The notes beneath the pieces are model-generated. The model was not told the DNA's origin. It saw only the letters and a list, made by a program, of their open reading frames with translations, and ran no database searches. From Chryseobacterium sp. c4a (GTDB taxonomy: Bacteria; Bacteroidota; Bacteroidia; Flavobacteriales; Weeksellaceae), in contig NZ_WXVU01000001.1 in the NCBI RefSeq assembly GCF_009900745.1, positions 248,001-312,000 of the forward strand: 64,000 nucleotides of DNA, written 5' to 3'. Numbering within the stretch: position 1 is the first letter of the stretch; the number at the start of each line of letters is the position of its first letter. Of this stretch, positions 62,085-64,000 are shown piece after piece. Made by a program: the position numbers and the translations under genes.

Positions 62085-62100
62085 ATATTTGCTCTGAAAA
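62085..62100 (+). repeat. 16-base direct repeat, copy 1
   Basis: ATATTTGCTCTGAAAA is repeated exactly at 62773-62788. The second copy forms the -7 box of the propeller sensor gene; the first lies between ccoNO and the XRE gene, reads GATATTTG at the equivalent place, and may be a weak promoter. Confidence 0.4.
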
Positions 62101-62177
62101 GGGTTTATTTTTTGCCATTTTCTATGTTAAAAGTAAATATCATGTAACGTGTATAATGTTTTGCCAAAGGTATTTAT

Positions 62178-62185
62178 TAACTTTG
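62178..62185 (+). promoter_or_regulatory. Candidate -7 box of XRE gene
   Basis: TAACTTTG fits TAnnTTTG, 53 bases upstream of the XRE ATG at 62239. Confidence 0.45.
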
Positions 62186-62238
62186 TTGGAGGCTAATAGA
62201 TAATCTTCTAAAATATACCGAAAACTACTAAAACAGAA

Positions 62239-62538
62239 ATGATGAAAATATGTGGACAAAATATCAGGAAAATTCGTAGGAGCAAAGATCTTACGCAAGA
62301 GTATATGGCTTTTGAAATGGGGATTTCCCAAAAGGCTTATTCCGATATTGAGAATTCAAAGGTGAAGATCAACCTTGAAATCTTAACGAAGATCTCAGAT
62401 ATTTTAGATATTAAGCCTTCCGATATTTGCAGTATCTCTCATAAATGCGGAACAGATGATGGTTATGAAGATAAATACCAAGGGCTTTTGGAGTACATGA
62501 AAAAAAATAATATTTCGGTTCCGAAAGAGTTTCTTTAG
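62239..62538 (+). CDS. XRE-family HTH regulator
   Basis: The protein has 99 residues starting with two Met codons. The XRE domain occupies about residues 5-64: ICGQNIRKIRRSKDLTQEYM, then the recognition part FEMGISQKAYSDIENSKVKI and LEILTKISDILDIKPSDIC. A short C-terminal tail (DKYQGLLEYMKKNNISVPKEF) may be a dimerisation helix. It is the typical stand-alone regulator of Bacteroidota and is divergent from the cbb3 oxidase operon with a 180-base gap. A role in oxidase regulation is conceivable but unsupported. It ends at its own terminator. Confidence 0.9.
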   Translation: MMKICGQNIRKIRRSKDLTQEYMAFEMGISQKAYSDIENSKVKINLEILTKISDILDIKPSDICSISHKCGTDDGYEDKYQGLLEYMKKNNISVPKEFL

Positions 62539-62562
62539 GTATACAAACTTAAATATACATGT

Positions 62563-62602
62563 AATGACCTCCTCATTTTGATTGAGTGAGGTCATTGTTT
62601 TT
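62563..62602 (+). terminator. Terminator of XRE gene
   Basis: AATGACCTC / GAGGTCATT pairs perfectly over 9 bases, followed by GTTTTTAG, 24 bases after the stop codon. Confidence 0.75.
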
Positions 62603-62771
62603 AGTAAAATTGTGTTTCTAGTCATGAACCTGATGACAAAGGCAATGATGAGGGAAGCTGTCTTGAGTATTCCAAATGTATCATAATTGATAAAATATTC
62701 ATAAATAATTATGTAGAAAAAAGATCACATGTTTGTGGATAAATATTTACAATAATCTTAATTTTCTATAA

Positions 62772-62779
62772 TATATTTG
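62772..62779 (+). promoter_or_regulatory. -7 box of propeller sensor gene
   Basis: TATATTTG lies 27 bases upstream of the ATG at 62807, within the second copy of the 16-base repeat. Confidence 0.55.
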
Positions 62780-62806
62780 CTCTGAAAATAATGTAGCCTA
62801 ATCGAA

Positions 62807-64000
62807 ATGAAGCTTTTGTCCTTTATTTTATTGTTGTCTTTTCTATATAGCAACGGACAAAGCTATACAACCCAGTGGTTTACCATGGATAATGGTTTGC
62901 CTCAAAACAGTATCAAAGATATTGTGAAAGATAAATATGGCTTCATATGGTTTTCTATGGAAGGCCAAATCTTACGGTATGATGGAAGCAGCTTCGTTCA
63001 GTATAACGATTTTAAGCTGAAAAATCTAAGCTTCGGGGATTTTTATGGGAGTGTAAACAGTGATCGTATTGCTGTTTTCAATAATTCTGAAAAAAAAAAT
63101 CTTTTGATTTCTCAAAGACAGCCGAAAGTTATTTCAAGTAATACCACTTTTGATTCGGATCTTCCGAAAGACAATAGAATCTATAAAAGGATTTTCAAAA
63201 ATAATTTCACGGTAAGATATGTTTCTTTTATTGATTCTTACTTTGTTCAGTTGAAAACAGGAACTTACTATTTTGAAAATAATACGGTTATATATGTAGA
63301 TCAAAAAAGTAAGAAACGGACAAAAATTAATATTGAACTTTCACGAAATAAATTAAAAAGGTTATTTGTTCACGAAGATCATATTTTTATTGCCGATCCC
63401 GAAGATCGAAAGATTCTTCAATTGTATCATGGAGGCTATTCTTATAAAGAGGCTCCCACTTTATATACCGATCCTGAAACCAAAATATATTGGCAGCAGA
63501 TTACAGGGCAGGTTTTCATGATTAATCATGGTAAAATATACAGAAGCCAGTTTTTGAACGGAAAACTGAGTCTTAGCTATGTGCTGGAATATAAGGATAT
63601 GGATAAGGAAATTTCAGGAGCAATGTTTTATGATGAGACCTTCAATAAATTATACATTGGAAGCTCTATTAATGGACTTAAAATTCTAAGCCTCTCTGAT
63701 TTTTCAGTTTCTCAAAAAAAATTACCGTATCAGGATGAAGTTTGTTATGCTGCTATTCCATATAGTGGAAATTCTGTTTTGACTCAGGAGGGGATCAGGT
63801 ATTATAATAATAAAACAGAAAGGTTATTTAAAGCTCCTCAATCCTATGATAAACGGTATATTTTTCAGGATGATTCGGGAAATCTTGTATACAGAGAAAA
63901 TAATTCCATTCATATAAGGTATAAAAATACAGGATTTACGAAATATGATTCAGTGTCATTTAATAAGAGAGAAATTGATGGATTATATAAAAGCGGAGGT
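62807..64000 (+). CDS. Two-component-type beta-propeller sensor (3' end outside window)
   Basis: About 398 N-terminal residues are visible; the reading frame is open to the window end. The signal peptide is MKLLSFILLLSFLYSNGQ. The mature part opens with TQWFTMDNGLPQNSIKDIVKD and YGFIWFSMEGQILRYDGSSF, the two-component-regulator propeller (Reg_prop) signature of hybrid or LuxR/HTH-type sensors in Bacteroidota. Subsequent strands (KLYIGSSINGLKIL; VLTQEGIRYYNNKTERLF) continue the periplasmic seven-blade propellers. The output domain (histidine kinase, AraC or LuxR type) is not in view. It senses an extracellular ligand that cannot be inferred. Confidence 0.85.
   Translation, partial: MKLLSFILLLSFLYSNGQSYTTQWFTMDNGLPQNSIKDIVKDKYGFIWFSMEGQILRYDGSSFVQYNDFKLKNLSFGDFYGSVNSDRIAVFNNSEKKNLLISQRQPKVISSNTTFDSDLPKDNRIYKRIFKNNFTVRYVSFIDSYFVQLKTGTYYFENNTVIYVDQKSKKRTKINIELSRNKLKRLFVHEDHIFIADPEDRKILQLYHGGYSYKEAPTLYTDPETKIYWQQITGQVFMINHGKIYRSQFLNGKLSLSYVLEYKDMDKEISGAMFYDETFNKLYIGSSINGLKILSLSDFSVSQKKLPYQDEVCYAAIPYSGNSVLTQEGIRYYNNKTERLFKAPQSYDKRYIFQDDSGNLVYRENNSIHIRYKNTGFTKYDSVSFNKREIDGLYKSGG

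Overview
The window looks like a chromosome segment of a Chryseobacterium-type flavobacterium (Bacteroidota). The inference rests on: AT-rich DNA; start sites without clear Shine-Dalgarno sequences; -7 boxes of the form TAnnTTTG; SusC/SusD outer-membrane pairs; a CcoN-CcoO fusion in the cbb3 oxidase; LytS/LytTR signalling; and small 'MKNxKK...GG' bacteriocin-like peptides. The species is not proven from sequence alone. No rRNA, tRNA, CRISPR array, transposase or integrase was recognised.

Region by region. 1-7742 is mostly minus-strand, poorly characterised exported, lipoprotein and membrane genes (DUF2461, DUF4919, alpha/beta hydrolase, Kelch, DKNYY, zinc-ribbon), punctuated by REP-like hairpins. 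7743-12306 is an accessory stretch: a nested-palindrome MITE-like element, a Cys-rich small ORF, an XRE regulator preceded by a perfect 14-base palindrome, a PD-(D/E)XK nuclease, the fossil of an FRG-domain gene, a membrane protein and a PIN-domain protein. 12390-16564 is the groESL locus. A four-helix-bundle gene sits between groES and groEL. Downstream of groEL, two cargo genes (an ecotin-type protease inhibitor and a lipoprotein) are each followed by a degenerate copy of the groEL 3' end plus its terminator, and a tail repeat extends the pattern across the PIN gene.

16680-20719 is a DUF2490 / CitMHS / DAACS symporter / TerC operon for organic-acid or ion transport. It is divergent from a LytS-LytR two-component system (20820-22674). 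Immediately beyond, a tandemly duplicated unit encodes two double-glycine-leader peptides with shared operators and identical terminator stems; a pheromone or bacteriocin circuit is possible. 23398-32905 holds exported proteins, an M1 metallopeptidase, a divergent HupE/DUF6702 pair over a shared inverted repeat, a methyltransferase-VanW-AcpH operon, radA and yceI.

33165-37462 is housekeeping (pyrG, yidC, rnhB). 37730-48017 holds two consecutive SusC-SusD pairs with matching TTTG-N19/20-CAnnTTTG promoters and a lipocalin-like lipoprotein, then a third bacteriocin-like peptide. 48421-58594 carries argS and a tamB-tamA-brkB cluster for envelope biogenesis. 58873-62058 is the cbb3 oxidase (ccoNO, ccoP), followed by an XRE regulator and the start of a large beta-propeller sensor cut by the window end.
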